From the NCBI GenBank assembly GCA_028532985.1, contig JANCIK010000005.1, forward strand, positions 248,001-312,000: DNA of 64,000 nucleotides, in the 5' to 3' direction. Under the pieces are notes generated by a model. The model searched no databases and was not told the origin of the DNA. It saw nothing but the letters and a program-made list of their open reading frames with translations. The translations under genes were made by a program, and so were the position numbers. Each line of letters opens with the position of its first letter. Within the stretch, counting starts at the first letter, position 1. The DNA comes from Stropharia rugosoannulata (Eukaryota; Basidiomycota; Agaricomycetes; Agaricales; Strophariaceae). Positions 10,539 to 21,989 of the stretch are shown piece by piece.

Positions 10539-11319
10539 ATGTCTTCATATCAGAACAACTCAACGGGATACATAGTTTTCACGGACGCTGAATTTCAGGA
10601 CTTGCTGGGAACCCAACCCGACAGCAGGAATTCAAATCAACTTTATGCAGAACTACCAATGCCATTGGTAACTTCTGAACCTTCATATCCTTATGTAACA
10701 GCTAACAACCATTCTTTGAATAGTTTCTCTGCAAATTCTATGGGGGTTGCAACGTCGTCAAGCCACCGGCAGACGCGTAAATCGCGCGACGCAGCGCGTC
10801 ACATGGCAGACGCGTCAAGCTCACGTGTTCCCCACCTTGGCATGTGCGGCATAAAATGCACCAGAGGTGGCAGGCTAAGTATTTGTGGGTATGAATTTGT
10901 CGGCTTGGATGATATAGACAACCACTTGATACGAGTTCATCGTATCCGCAACAACAAAAACGACAAGGTGAGTGTCAAATGTGAGTGGACTGAAACCAGT
11001 GGGGTGACAGTGTAGTAAAGAGATGGCCGGCTCTGGGAATTTGCTAAGACATATCAAGCAGGTGCACTTGAATTTAAGGCGCGGTGAGCACAGTGTCAAT
11101 CAACATAAATCAGTGCCCAAACCATATGACAGAGCTAATGAATATTCTTCCCCAAGTCAATTTTCAGATGCCCTGGTTAGCGACCAGTACTCCCGTCAAC
11201 CTTGGGAGAATACCTCAAATTTTGAACACTGGGATCCGCATGGGCAACAGCAGCTGCCCATTATTCAATACAACCCTGACCAAAAGAAGAAACGAGGACG
11301 TCCGTCACATAATAGGTAA
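10539..11319 (+). pseudogene. C2H2-like family member Z1, frameshifted
   Basis: The first frame (ATG 10539, MSSYQNNSTGY...) runs through a finger-like block (MCGIKC ... NHLIRVH) and KCEW, then hits TAG at about 11013. The rest, GSGNLLRHIKQVH and a Gln/Pro-rich tail ending KKKRGRPSHNR (AT-hook-like GRP), continues in another frame from 11023 to 11319. At the same place the related copy at 30.2 kb reads straight through (CGTECSKEIAGSGNLL), so a small indel here is the lesion. If both parts were joined the protein would have two fingers plus a basic AT-hook tail, suggesting DNA binding. Confidence 0.65.
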
Positions 11320-11529
11320 ACATATACTTTGCTTTCCGTTTCATTGCAAGATTACATTATCACGCATTAGTATTTACTTTAGAGTATACTTCACATAGAG
11401 TACATTGGACTATTTACTACATATACCTTCGCTAATTTTAATTATCCATTGTTACATTAATTCATTCTGTAGACTTAAATTGTATAAATAATGTTCGATT
11501 TATATCATCTTCATAATCTTTGTAATTAG

Positions 11530-12610
11530 CATCGATATGTGTCATGGCGCAACGCGCGAAGCACGCTTAGGTGTGGATGCGGGATGGGCGGGGCGGGGGC
11601 GGGACGCATAGCATATACACAAGAAGACACTGAAGACGGCGCACCCAGGGCACAGATGGCAGGGAGCAGGAAGGTAGTTGTGGTGTCCCGAAGAAGATGG
11701 ACGGGACAGCGGGGCGGTAAGGCAGTGCATCCACACGTAGATAGTGAAGGGACAATAGTTGTAAGACTCTGAGAATGCAAAGCTGGACGGGAAACGCACG
11801 CGTCCCGAATCAACAGACCGACACGGGGTCGAGACTTGAAGCTTGAGGCCTTGAGGCCTTGAGGGACGTGTACTTGCCTCTGGGCGAGATTCAGAGAGGG
11901 AAGTGGGTGTATGCGGGCACGGGCCGACTGGACACAGCACATCTATTTTCCGTGCGCGTTACGAAGGAAGAGACCGTAGGACCGCACGGCGCAAGTCCGA
12001 GAGGGTGGTCGAGGGCGTGTATCCGTATTTGCCCGCCTCGTTCCAGGCCTGGGTGGAAGCGTGCGAGGGGCGTACCCATAGTGAACGGTGTAGAGGACGA
12101 AGCGAGACGGTGTTTACTCTCTTTTCTGCGGTAACCATACTCCTGAGAGGCCAACACAAACGCGTGCAGAAGGAATGAACGGACTGGGGAGCGCGAAGCC
12201 TGGTTCGGACGGAGTGTGTCATCTTCGGCGTGGATAGGGCGCGAGGGGTTGGAATAGGATAGGATAGGACAAGACGCATAGCCGCCTATGCAGGGAAAAA
12301 CAATGCGGATAAAAATGGGAGGTAGCCAAAACACGGACGGGACCCGTCGAAGCGGGCACAGCATAGGCGGACGCATGAGCAGAATGCGCGGGGAAGAGGC
12401 AGGGGGAGGTGCCGGAGATCATTGCAGAGGGTCGGGCCAACACGTCCACCAGGCAGCAGCTGCTGCCGTTGAGCCTGTGTCTTCGCATGACGGTGGGGTT
12501 GACGCGTTGGCGGGCGGGAGTTGAGGGCACGGGCCATACAGGGAGCACGGGCAGCCCATGCGCCCTGCGACGGAAGAGGACAACGAGGGTGAACCGGTGA
12601 GGCCTCAGTT
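11530..12610. repeat. G-rich degenerate repeat (family R-like), copy at 11.5 kb
   Basis: This G-rich plus strand contains GGGCGGGGGCGGGACGCATA (about 11590), found with small changes at 14.5 and 22.4 kb. Overlapping frames on both strands reflect composition. No splice-consistent gene is visible. Confidence 0.55.
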
Positions 12611-12714
12611 CAATCAATGAAGTTCAGACACGGATAATGTATACCGTCGCGCCAAAGATACAGAGCGTGATAGACCCATTCCTGACAGAAGTCTGGTCTG
12701 CAACGCAAGGCCCG

Positions 12715-12830
12715 GGTCGTTGAAGAGGACGATGTCAAGTCTCAAGAGGGTTCCGTCACCCGTGTCACACCAACTGTAACACGCCGATCCATGGGCCGAA
12801 CCCAAGTCCCACGGTTGCGTTCACGCGTGG
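12715..12830 (-). repeat. Short dispersed repeat S, copy 1
   Basis: It contains GTCACCCGTGTCACACCAAC followed by a CGATCCATGGG-type block and AAGTCCCACGG. Four copies are visible in the window (12.7, 16.0, 24.3 and 42.4 kb). No internal Pol III B box is obvious. Confidence 0.55.
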
Positions 12831-12839
12831 CAAGCTGTA

Positions 12840-14050
12840 CCCACCTCTTTGCTGTATCCTCGACATGCTGGATATGAGCGAGGAGATTCCCTCCGCCCCC
12901 CGACGGTTCATGGACAAACCACTCAAAGGACTGATGTGTTCAATATTACTATACGTGTACTCTCTCGCCGATCCACCATCTCCAATTAACTTATGTGAGA
13001 ATTTTTATCTCTTACGCTTTGGATAGCCCGGTTGGATGCAGCCACAGACTCATATTAGATTGCAGAAATTCAATTGGCAGTACATAATTGACATTCATCT
13101 CGAGACCAAAATCACCGTATGCAGCGGCGGGTTTCCATCAAATTTTTGAATGAAAAACAAAGTACAAGAATCAGATTAATGAAGATGAAGTAACAAAGGC
13201 GGTGTGTAATGAAAGTATGTATGTGTTTGTACAAAATGCGCCATAAGATATGTATCGTCAAGGGGTGTAGACGCTCGTCAAGAAGATTATCCGTCAGACC
13301 GGGAAAAAAGGTCCCTGTGGACCTATTTATGCCTCCTTTCCATATTACGCGGCCCCAGCTAACAGCGGCGAGGCATCTCCACGTTCTTGTTGACGCATCG
13401 ACAGGCTTACACGCCAAGAACACCATCGTGTACAAGCTGCACGAGGCTCGGCGCTTGCCGCCTACCTTGGGTTTATCTCTACGCCAACAGGGACAGAAAC
13501 CATTCTCGATGATGCAGATACCCAGAATCGTGAAAGTAAACAAATTATGAATGGTTAATCGACTTTGAGCATTTTCAGTCTTCATCGATATTGGTGAGCA
13601 TCGCGGGCCTCCTCCAGAGGACTGTACCCTAGTAGAAAGTCTCGTTACTCAGTTCAATTGCCCGGTGTTATCTGTGGGGCCAAGCGGTAACACACTAAGT
13701 ACACTTTACTATTGTGCTTGTGTAGCAGCAAATATATCACGGCCCATTGTTCGCCTGTCAGATAAAAAGATAGGTCCTACATAAGGCCATCCTATTTCCC
13801 GTATTAGAAATACCGGTATATTGATTTGAATGCGACACACTCCCGTGCCGATAGACTGTTATCTAAAGTACCCCGCTTTAGTATGCATACCAATGCCACT
13901 TGTCTCCACACCTTGTGCTCTAAAGGTGCTGCGCTTTAGTACTCAGCGCATGTATGCGCGTCCCCGGATTGATTTGTCTCATAATAATAATAATAACTGG
14001 TTCTATAATGTCAATACACAAGCATAGTTAAGTTAAAACTAGCGCGCTTA
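12840..14050. other. No gene supported
   Basis: Frames of 110-157 codons overlap on both strands at 13112-13585. Neither shows family motifs, and they mirror each other, so I do not call a gene. An (AAT)n-like microsatellite lies at about 13981-13996. Confidence 0.35.
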
Positions 14051-14059
14051 CGCCCCGAC

Positions 14060-15130
14060 ACTTGCTAAAATTCACTGGAGAGTCGGGACTGGCAGGGGCG
14101 CAAAGCCATGACCAGTGCATGACCATGTGTGGTACTGTATGTACACAAGTATAATGTGGAGCGCATTCATGATATGCATACCTTGCATAATCCAGAGAAT
14201 TCAGATAAGACACACATCCGAGTTGAACAGTGCGAGGTGGGCGACGGTGGTGATGACATGCATATTCATGACCAGAGTAGAATAGAGCATCTGCGAAGGG
14301 AGGAATGGCCTGTCGGGGGCGGTGCATCACGATACGGCGCGCGGGGACATGTACGCTATAGCGCCGTGTAAAGCATGGACGCATGTCAGTTGGCGAGCAG
14401 GGACGCACCGTCCGATGGAGGTGTACGGCCCAATTCCGAATTCCCTACTCGCAGGGCCCCAGAACCACAGGGCCCGAGTACTGCTGGATGCGGAACGGCG
14501 GGGGCGGGGGCAGAACGCATAGCATATATGAGGGAAGCCACGAAAGGGGGCGCACCAAGGGCACAGTTGGCAGTGTAGATACTGCAGGGCAAGAGCTTAC
14601 CTTCCGGGACGCGCGGGGAAGGCCCTGTTCATCTTGCCGGGGTTAACGCAGTGCTTGTTCGGGGAAGGTCAGAGCGGGAGGAGCAGCGGACGCACGAGAG
14701 GCGATCAGTGGTAGGGAAAGAGATACAGACGGGACAGAGGGGGGAAGCAAGGCGAGCTCTGTTCAGCGGAGACGGCGGGTGTAGCAACCGGACCGCGGGA
14801 GCACCAGGACTGGGCGTATGCGCATTGTCGAGGAACGCATGACGTCGGTTCGAATGTACTGGGGGGCGGGCCAGGATGAGACGGGCCAGAAGGGGAGCGG
14901 ACGTATCAAGTGTTCAACGGGGGACAGACACGACATGTCCTACAAACATAGCGGGCAGACAGAGCGGACAGACGGACCGGCAGACGCACTTGCGGGGCGG
15001 GGACAAGAGGATGGAAGGGGATTATGCATGTCGAAGGGCGGTAGGCCTGGGTGTATGCATGTTGGCGAGAGACGCGCAACGGACTCGGGTGCCTTCTGCA
15101 GACTGGATAGGACGTGAGGTGAGAAAATGC
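14060..15130. repeat. G-rich degenerate repeat (family R-like), copy at 14-15 kb
   Basis: It is similar in order to 22.2-23.1 kb: a GTGTACGGCCCAA block, GGGCGGGGGC with ACGCATAGCATA, a GTTCGGGGAAGG-like stretch, GGGACAGACA, and finally GTGAGAAAATGCAG. Open frames are compositional. Confidence 0.55.
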
Positions 15131-15137
15131 AGCGGTG

Positions 15138-15889
15138 TATGGTGAGTTATTTGCACCATATTCTCACGCGCCTCCCCGGACTGATCTGAGTGCCCGCCCC
15201 CCAACTCAGAGGGCCTTAACTCATGGGTCAGCAGACAATTGCTTCAGATGGTTCCTATTGTGTGAGCGTTGGATAATATCGACTCTAAATATATTTTGTA
15301 GCATTTCTTCACTGTTTAATTTCAAATTATTGATGTAAGGCAGTCACAACATATAATTCGATTTCTGCTTAGATTCTAGAGTACTTTTAAGTGTATTATA
15401 CATAAATGAAACATATAATACATATACTGTTGGAATCAAGTGAGGAAGACGCTATATTCTCTGTAAATTCTATCTAAACTTGCTTGTTGTTGCAACATCA
15501 GGAAATTGTCCTGGTCAATCTGCTTATTATGATTGATTTTTTTCGAATAAAATACACATAACTAGGTTAGCCCTTATCTATATACACTTATATGACTTTG
15601 AAACCACATATTCAAATTTGTTGCTCTGAGTCGGGGCGGGCAAACTTGAATGTCGGGGGGGAAATCAGGCGTGGGAATTCATCAGCCTCGGAATGATGGC
15701 AGTGAAAATCGAGTGAATATTGAGCGAATACATATAATTTCATTGAGAGTTTCACGCAGGGGGTTAGAAATATAAGTATGCTTGTGTACTTAAGTGATCC
15801 TTGCAAAGTACAGCACGATGGAAAGTGGTCTGGCTTGCCGAGTTGGGGGGCGGGGGCGCGTGAGAATATGGTGCAAATAACTCACCATA
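15138..15889 (+). mobile_element. MITE related to the hAT-type MITE by its termini only
   Basis: It begins TATGGTGAGTTATTTGCACC and ends with the inverse complement at 15889. The inverted repeats extend further inward (ATATTCTCACGCGCC...), but the sequence after the first ~22 bp differs from the 803-bp family. It is about 752 bp and AT-rich inside, with no coding capacity. The flanks match poorly as an 8-bp duplication (cAGCGGTG against aGTGGTGg). The related locus at 23085 lacks the insert and shows GCAGTGGTGCG, supporting insertion in an R-type repeat. Confidence 0.75.
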
Positions 15890-15984
15890 GTGGTGGGAAC
15901 CACATCCCGACTACTGATTCCATTTATGTATTGTATTGACAAGTCGTGTCAAATAGCCGGGAGGCGGTCGAGCTGGGATGGAAG

Positions 15985-16095
15985 GGTGGGGTCGGAGGCA
16001 GGGGTCGAGAGGGTGCAGTCACCCGTGTCACACAGGCTGTAACACACTGATCCGTGGGGGACAAAAGTCCCACGGCCGACGCATCCTAGGCGCTC
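15985..16095 (-). repeat. Short dispersed repeat S, copy 2
   Basis: It shares CACCCGTGTCACAC, TGTAACACACTGATCCGTGG and AAAGTCCCACGGCC with the copies at 12.7, 24.3 and (inverse) 42.4 kb. Confidence 0.55.
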
Positions 16096-16633
16096 CCTCC
16101 CAGCCATTATTGTACTCTTGGGATAGCAGTCCTCAAATAATAGACCACTGCTCCAACAGCATAACATTTTATTGAAGCTTTAAGCTCGAAAGTCAGAGTG
16201 CAGGTGTACCCCTAAAGCTTTGATGTGAGGATCATATAGTGGAACTTATCGCGTCATCCCACCGTTTAAGCCTCTTCAGAGCTTAAGCTGCTACGTCTCG
16301 CTTCCTTCCATAGCTTCCTTCCGTCCTACAGACTATAGAAATGGTGTATCTGTATCGCTATTATATTCAATACTACGAAGCTGTATAGATCACTCTAACA
16401 CATCAATCCGTTCATCGAAGCTTATATGTTGATCAACTTAATTAAATTGCTGGTCTTGCTCTTCTTGAGGTTTCACTGGTCTCATGACGGTATCCCAAAC
16501 ACCTATGAACCTGTCAAGAACAGCGGGAAGCATAAGCCACAACGCCATACTCTGGTCCATACCGGGTGTTTTACGGTCCCATAAGGACGACTAATCGTTC
16601 TCATAAGCAAGGCATCATCTCCACCGGCGCGGT

Positions 16634-17071
16634 ATAAAATGAGCTCGTAAAATTCACTTAGCAATATCATATAAACCTACCATGGCTTTTACTTCTCCAG
16701 AGCCTGAATTGACTTTTCCTCACTTCATGTTCGATGACTCCACTCTTCCGGCAATTTTATCCATAAATTATCTTACAATGCCTTCCAGGAGGCCCGTAAG
16801 CTTTTATCAGTTGCACCTTGATGTTTGTTCTCGTTTTCGTCTGACCGATCTTCCTTAATAGATATTATTATTGTATGAAGTGCCTGACATATGGATCTAT
16901 ACAGGACCATGCAGTGAGCTACAACAGGAATGGGCAGGGCAGTCTGCGTATATGTACCATCTACTTCTCAAATGTTTTAATTCTGATTATTATCTAGCTG
17001 AAAGCGAAAAACGTGATGTCAAGTATTGGAATTGCGATGCTGGCAGCTGCGGTGGTAAGACCGTCTGTTGA
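16634..17071 (+). CDS. Short TATA-driven gene family, copy 1 (hypothetical)
   Basis: GTATAAAATG lies 47 bp before ATG 16681. Exon 1 encodes a peptide containing PELTFPHFMFDDSTLPAILS and ends at a GTAAGC donor (about 16796). A branch-like CTGAC and TTAATAG acceptor lead to a second frame (about 16861-17050) with YEVPDIWIYTGPCSELQ. A third exon may follow after the acceptor at about 17134. The same promoter and first exon recur at 24.8, 25.5 and (minus) 41.9 kb. The predicted protein is acidic to neutral without a signal peptide. Function unknown; exon joins beyond the first are my prediction. Confidence 0.4.
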
Positions 17072-18850
17072 TTGCTTCCCGGCTGATCGATCCACCTAAT
17101 AACATATTTGTTAAAGCTGTCGAGTTTGCTTAGGCTATGGGGCAATCACAGACACGTACCACTCGTCAACGCCAGAGGCTTCAAGTTCGAGGAGAGCTTG
17201 TCTTTCCCCTATGTATTCGAGGAATCAACTGTATTTGGCGTGGAATATGTTCATTCATGGGGAAAGTGTGTAAGTTAATTTATTATATCGAAGTGAGAAA
17301 TAAAGGCCCTTACAACATGAAAGTCCACCACTCACTCGTCTAGCCAACTCATGGGAGCCATACCGTGTTGCTCAGTTGTGCCGTAGAGCTATCTATATTT
17401 CTCTACGCGGGCGTGACGAAAAGCTGAGCTGACTTGGAAGAAGCAATCATCAAAAAGTAAATGCACGTCCCAAACACGAGCAGATGTATTTTTATTATCA
17501 TTCAGAGAGCGAGGGTTCCCGATGCATCAAGTTCAAGGAGAGCTTGATATGTCCCTATGTATTCGAGGTACCGACCGTATTCCAACGCTATCGGTACAGC
17601 ATCACGCCAGGCTTTCTACATTATCACAATGCACAAATGATGGGATCGACCATTGGGCGCTTGGATAAACCCGAAAGCATATAAATCGCATCCTTCGTGA
17701 AACAACAGAACTTACAATGAGGTGTAGCTTTCCAGTGCCCGTATTCAAATTCAGTGCCACAGGACTGAAAGGAGTGAAATCTTTGGGGGACGTTGACTCG
17801 GGAATTCAAACAGGATCACTTGTATTTTTAAAACGAGCTCGGGGGCTTTGCGCGGAGAAGGAGATTTTATAAGGCTATAGAATTATTAATTGTCGCGGAG
17901 CTGGGGTCTTCTTTACAAACCATAAATTGTATACCGAATACTATGTCGCTTATTTCTATTAGGCAAAGCTACACCCCTCCTTTATTTATCTCAAATGAAC
18001 CATTGACAAATGGACTCTCAAGCTATGTTTTGATGAAATTGAGTACTGTCAAGATAATGTTGAAAGCTCTCTTTAATTCAAAGCTTGTATGTACACACTC
18101 CACACTGTGAGGCTGTCGCCAACGAAACTAGAACACCCTAACCTCTCATTCACTGATATTTAGTGCCGCGATACACGATGATGTGCCAGTTCCCACGGCC
18201 GATTACGGTGTGGTGCATCTTATCTTGACAATCCGGTTAGGGAGTCATTTTCACTGCCCGAGCTAGGCAAGTATCTGGACAATGCTATTTGTAGCGAACC
18301 TGACATCGTCTCAGAGTCTAACGATCCTTTTTGTGTCACATGAGAAGAGACTGCCGCTGCAGGTTCTGCAAAACTTCCCACTGCCCTTTTTTGGTCTAAT
18401 GTCAGACCAACGCCAAGAGCTCTGTTAGTCCTGGTGAGTAAACCTGTAGTAAGACCCGTGAAATTACCCGCGGGGCTGCAGCTCCCAGAAAGCTCCAGTC
18501 GCGTCCTGAACCACTCTGCGCAAAAAACGGCTCTAAGCAGGGATTAAATGGCTATACTATTAAACGCACGACCGAGGTGTGCAGGCCGCACACCGCAATC
18601 TCTGTGACGACAGCCACGGCAAAGACGAAGGCTAGCCCAACATCTGGCTTTGTGTTTGACGATGTAGTCGGGAATGGACAACAAAGAAGAGCTTGGACGA
18701 CACACAGTGTGAAGATGGAACACAGCTGCCTGAACTGCCTTTCAAATAGCATGCGTTGTTGTCATTTAGCTCCCTGATAATGCGGTAGGTTCGAAGGTTA
18801 ACGAGTCTAAGAACATGTAATGGCACAAAGCCCGGAGCCAGATTTCAGCT
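17072..18850. other. Gene-poor region with small repeated remnants
   Basis: The segments near 17178-17265 and 17510-17590 encode related peptides (GFKFEESLSFPYVFEESTVF and CIKFKESLICPYVFEVPTVF), a diverged tandem duplicate of an unknown protein piece. The 18.55-18.83 kb part has open frames on both strands and no family signal. Nothing else is supported. Confidence 0.35.
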
Positions 18851-18854
18851 GTGA

Positions 18855-19400
18855 ATGGCTCCTATGAGTCAGCGCACAGGTTTGACGAAGGTGAAGCAGA
18901 CGTACATCGTCTTCCCCCCAGAAATTTGTCCTCCCCAACGGCGACTTCGGCGGGATGATACTGCGCGACATGGTCCTCCTTCATATAAAATATTGTTGCA
19001 TAACCCGTTAGCTCCCTATTCCAGTTCAGTATGTATGGCAAGGGGTAAATCGAAACGACGCGGTCCGGACACATACGTGCGATCTGTAATAACACACCGG
19101 CCATGGACGAGTACAAGAGTTGGAGAGGGAGGCACATATATGGGACCCAGTCCCTGTTTAGCAGTAGAGAGAAGTACTATGCCTCGCATAGCACGGAAGG
19201 CACCCGAGGGGACAGTAGAGGGCTCAGCGAGCGTTCCACCATGTAAATGTTGAAGCGGGCAGGTCAGGGGAGGGCGGCTTATCACAACGAAGAATATAGG
19301 ATAATGGAGGACTCACGGGTTCTCTGCAAGCAGCAGCCAGTAGTGCAAGTGAGACTGAGGGGCGGATACATCGCGACTGCTACGTACACTCACGGATGGT
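18855..19400. repeat. Degenerate repeat shared with 23.4-24.2 kb
   Basis: Landmarks shared in the same order with 23.4-24.2 kb are a GGTCC-GACACATA block, CCGGCCATGGACG, GTCCGTGTTTAGCAG-like sequence, GGCACCCGAGGGG, and AATGGAGGACTCAC. No coding support. Confidence 0.5.
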
Positions 19401-19453
19401 ACTAATACGTCGTGATAGACAGGCGGAGCGCGGTCAACACTCAATTACTCAAG

Positions 19454-21640
19454 CTCAAGCTCGAGCGAGTGCTGAACCGGGGGGTATAAGATTGAATATA
19501 AGTTTAGCAGTGTTATTTATGAATTGAATAGTTTCAGTGATTTAACAGAGCAAGATAAAGGAAGATAAGTACACGTTGGCTATGCCCTCTCAATGAGCGG
19601 ACCGGACACGGGAGCATATCATTATTCATTATTCAGCTCAGCCCCTTGATTATTTCCATATGCTCAGGATCAACCTCAAAACTTGGCTCAGCCAAACAAG
19701 TGGCTTGATAGAGAACTCCGTCTGCCCAACCGAAGCAACGCGACATGACATGCCATAATACTGTAATAGGTCTAACTTGAAGGTTCAAGATCGAGAATGG
19801 CCAAGGACATTCACCCGCGTGGATTGTGTGAACTTTGACCATATGTAGAGGAGGGGTCGGGTTTCTATAAGGAGACATCGCTATTTGGAGAGAAAGGTGT
19901 CTTGTAGCCGACTGTGCCACTTGATTGAAATTGTGGCCATGACTCGGTTGTCTATAAACGAACAAGTGGCCCAAGGGAACAACATCGGCCACGATCGAGA
20001 ACAATAACACGACGCCACCGCTTTCACAAATTAGAGCTGTTTACTCAGAGTATTGACCCTTAAGCAACGACGTCTGCTTGGTATAAATACCTCGGTTTTC
20101 TCGAGAACTTGTCTCATCGGTCCAACAATGCAGCCATCATCAAGCTTACCATTCTATTCAGCTTCAGACGCCTTCTGTGCATGCAGACGAGTACATCAAT
20201 CCATTAACTCCTTGGTAACTTCTGAACCACCTTCATATCTTTATATAACGACTGACAACCATTCTTTGAGTAGTTTCTTCGCAAATTATGTGGAGGGTGC
20301 GACTTCGTCAAGCCACCGGCAGTCGCGTAAATCGCGCGACGCAGCAGGTCACACGGCAGACGCGTCAAGCTCACGCGTTGACCACCTTGGCACGTGCGGC
20401 ACCGGCTCTGTATGGTGAGTTATTTGCACCATAATTCCCACGGCGCGCGACTCATTGATGGCACCGCCGCGCGCGACTCAACGGGTTCGGCAGGTTATTA
20501 TTTTGACTGCTACATCCCAGAGCAGCCCATACTTACCTCATATTATGTGCTCTGCATATTATATTGTATCAAGAAGTAGAGTTGATTGTAGTTTAATGTT
20601 GATTTAATAACATTTTGTACCTATGATGGGATTTGCCGAAATATTCCCACGACATGCCCGCCGCGCGCGACTCTCTGAAGGACTGCCGCGCGCGACTCAA
20701 ACCAAGTGGTCATTTTCAAATGCACCATTATATGTTTTTTTTATCAATAGTAACAGTATATATGTGGTACATACAGTATGAGTACACAGATTCTACAGTA
20801 ATATGAGGAAATACATCCATGTTTGAGAAGGAACTACTACTGAAATTTGATTAAAATATGTGCCTAAGTCCCCATGAATTGAATTTAAAGTACTTGAGCT
20901 GAAAAGGAGGAGATATATAGCTTCATTGTGTACTCAAATGCTATCATTTATGGGTGATATTGGATGGCTTAGTGTAGTTGTAAGTACAAAACAGCAGGAA
21001 AAACTCGCCCTGTATGCCTCTCAAAGGGATTGATGACCACAAACTCCAGTAATTTACTATTAATACAATACATATACCTACATATACCTTATTTCTACTC
21101 TAAACACCCAGGATATAGTGAAACAAGCACTGTCCCCTCACTTTGAGTCGCGCGCGGCAGTGCCATCAATGAGTCGCGCGCCGTGGGAATTGTGGTGCAA
21201 ATAACTCACCATAGGCTCTGGGAATTTACTGAGACATATCAAGCAGGTGCACTTGAATGTCAGGCGCAGTGACCAGAGTGTCAATCAACATAAATCAGTG
21301 CCCAAACCATATGACAGAGCTAATGAATATTCTGTCCCAAGTCAATTTTCAGATGCCTTGGTTAACGACCAGTACTCCCGTCAACCTTGGGATAATACCT
21401 CGAATTTTGAACACTGGGATCCGCATGGCCAACAGCAGATTCCCATTATTCAATACAACCCAGACCATAAGAAGAAACGAGGGCGTCCGTCACATAATAG
21501 ATACACATATACTTTGCAAAATTACATTATCATGCATCAGTGTTTACTTAGAGTATACTTCACATACATTGGACTACTACATACATATACCTTCGCTAAT
21601 TTTAATTATCTATCGTTCCAGTGCTTCACTCTGAAGGCTT
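19454..21640 (+). pseudogene. C2H2-like family member Z2, deleted and split by a MITE
   Basis: The 5' part (19454-20130, with TATAAAT at about 20079 and ATG 20128) is shared with the copy at 28.9-29.6 kb. The frame runs to CGTGS at about 20410. There the finger region is missing, and the 803-bp MITE (20411-21213) is inserted next to the deletion. The 3' part resumes at GSGNLLRHIKQVH (21214 on) and ends in the HKKKRGRPSHNR-type tail. The flanking GGCTCTG is duplicated (7 bp) around the MITE. The deletion has removed both first-finger cysteines, so this copy cannot make a normal protein. Confidence 0.7.
20411..21213 (+). mobile_element. hAT-type MITE, copy 2
   Basis: This 803-bp element is identical in length and, by eye, in sequence to 2444-3246. 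It is flanked by GGCTCTG on both sides; only 7 of the expected 8 bp match, suggesting a one-base loss at one edge. It sits inside the Z2 pseudogene. Confidence 0.9.
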
Positions 21641-21989
21641 AGGCTTAAAATTTATAAATAATGTTCAATTTATATTATTTTCATAACCATTGCAATTAGC
21701 ATCGACATGTGTTGTGGCACAATGCGCGAAGAGCGCTTAAATGTTTGGCGGGGGCCAGACTCACGTCCGAGGCCGACATGACCGGGGGGCAGAAGGAACC
21801 AAAGATCCCCAGACGCCGTGCTTCCCTTTCGTTATCCGGGCGATTTGTGTCTAGCCCGTGTCCGCCAACTCATATCTGAGTCTCTCGCCCTCGGCCCCCA
21901 CCTTTGTTTCATCTGTAAGCGCTCTGCTAGATGCTTCCCAGGGGATCTGCAGGTCCCCCCCTCTCCAATGGGCTGGGCCTGCATGTTAC

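Noticed and set aside
13112..13585. 157-codon minus and 113-codon plus frames facing each other
   Set aside because: Mirror-image open frames, no domain, no splice sites that improve either.
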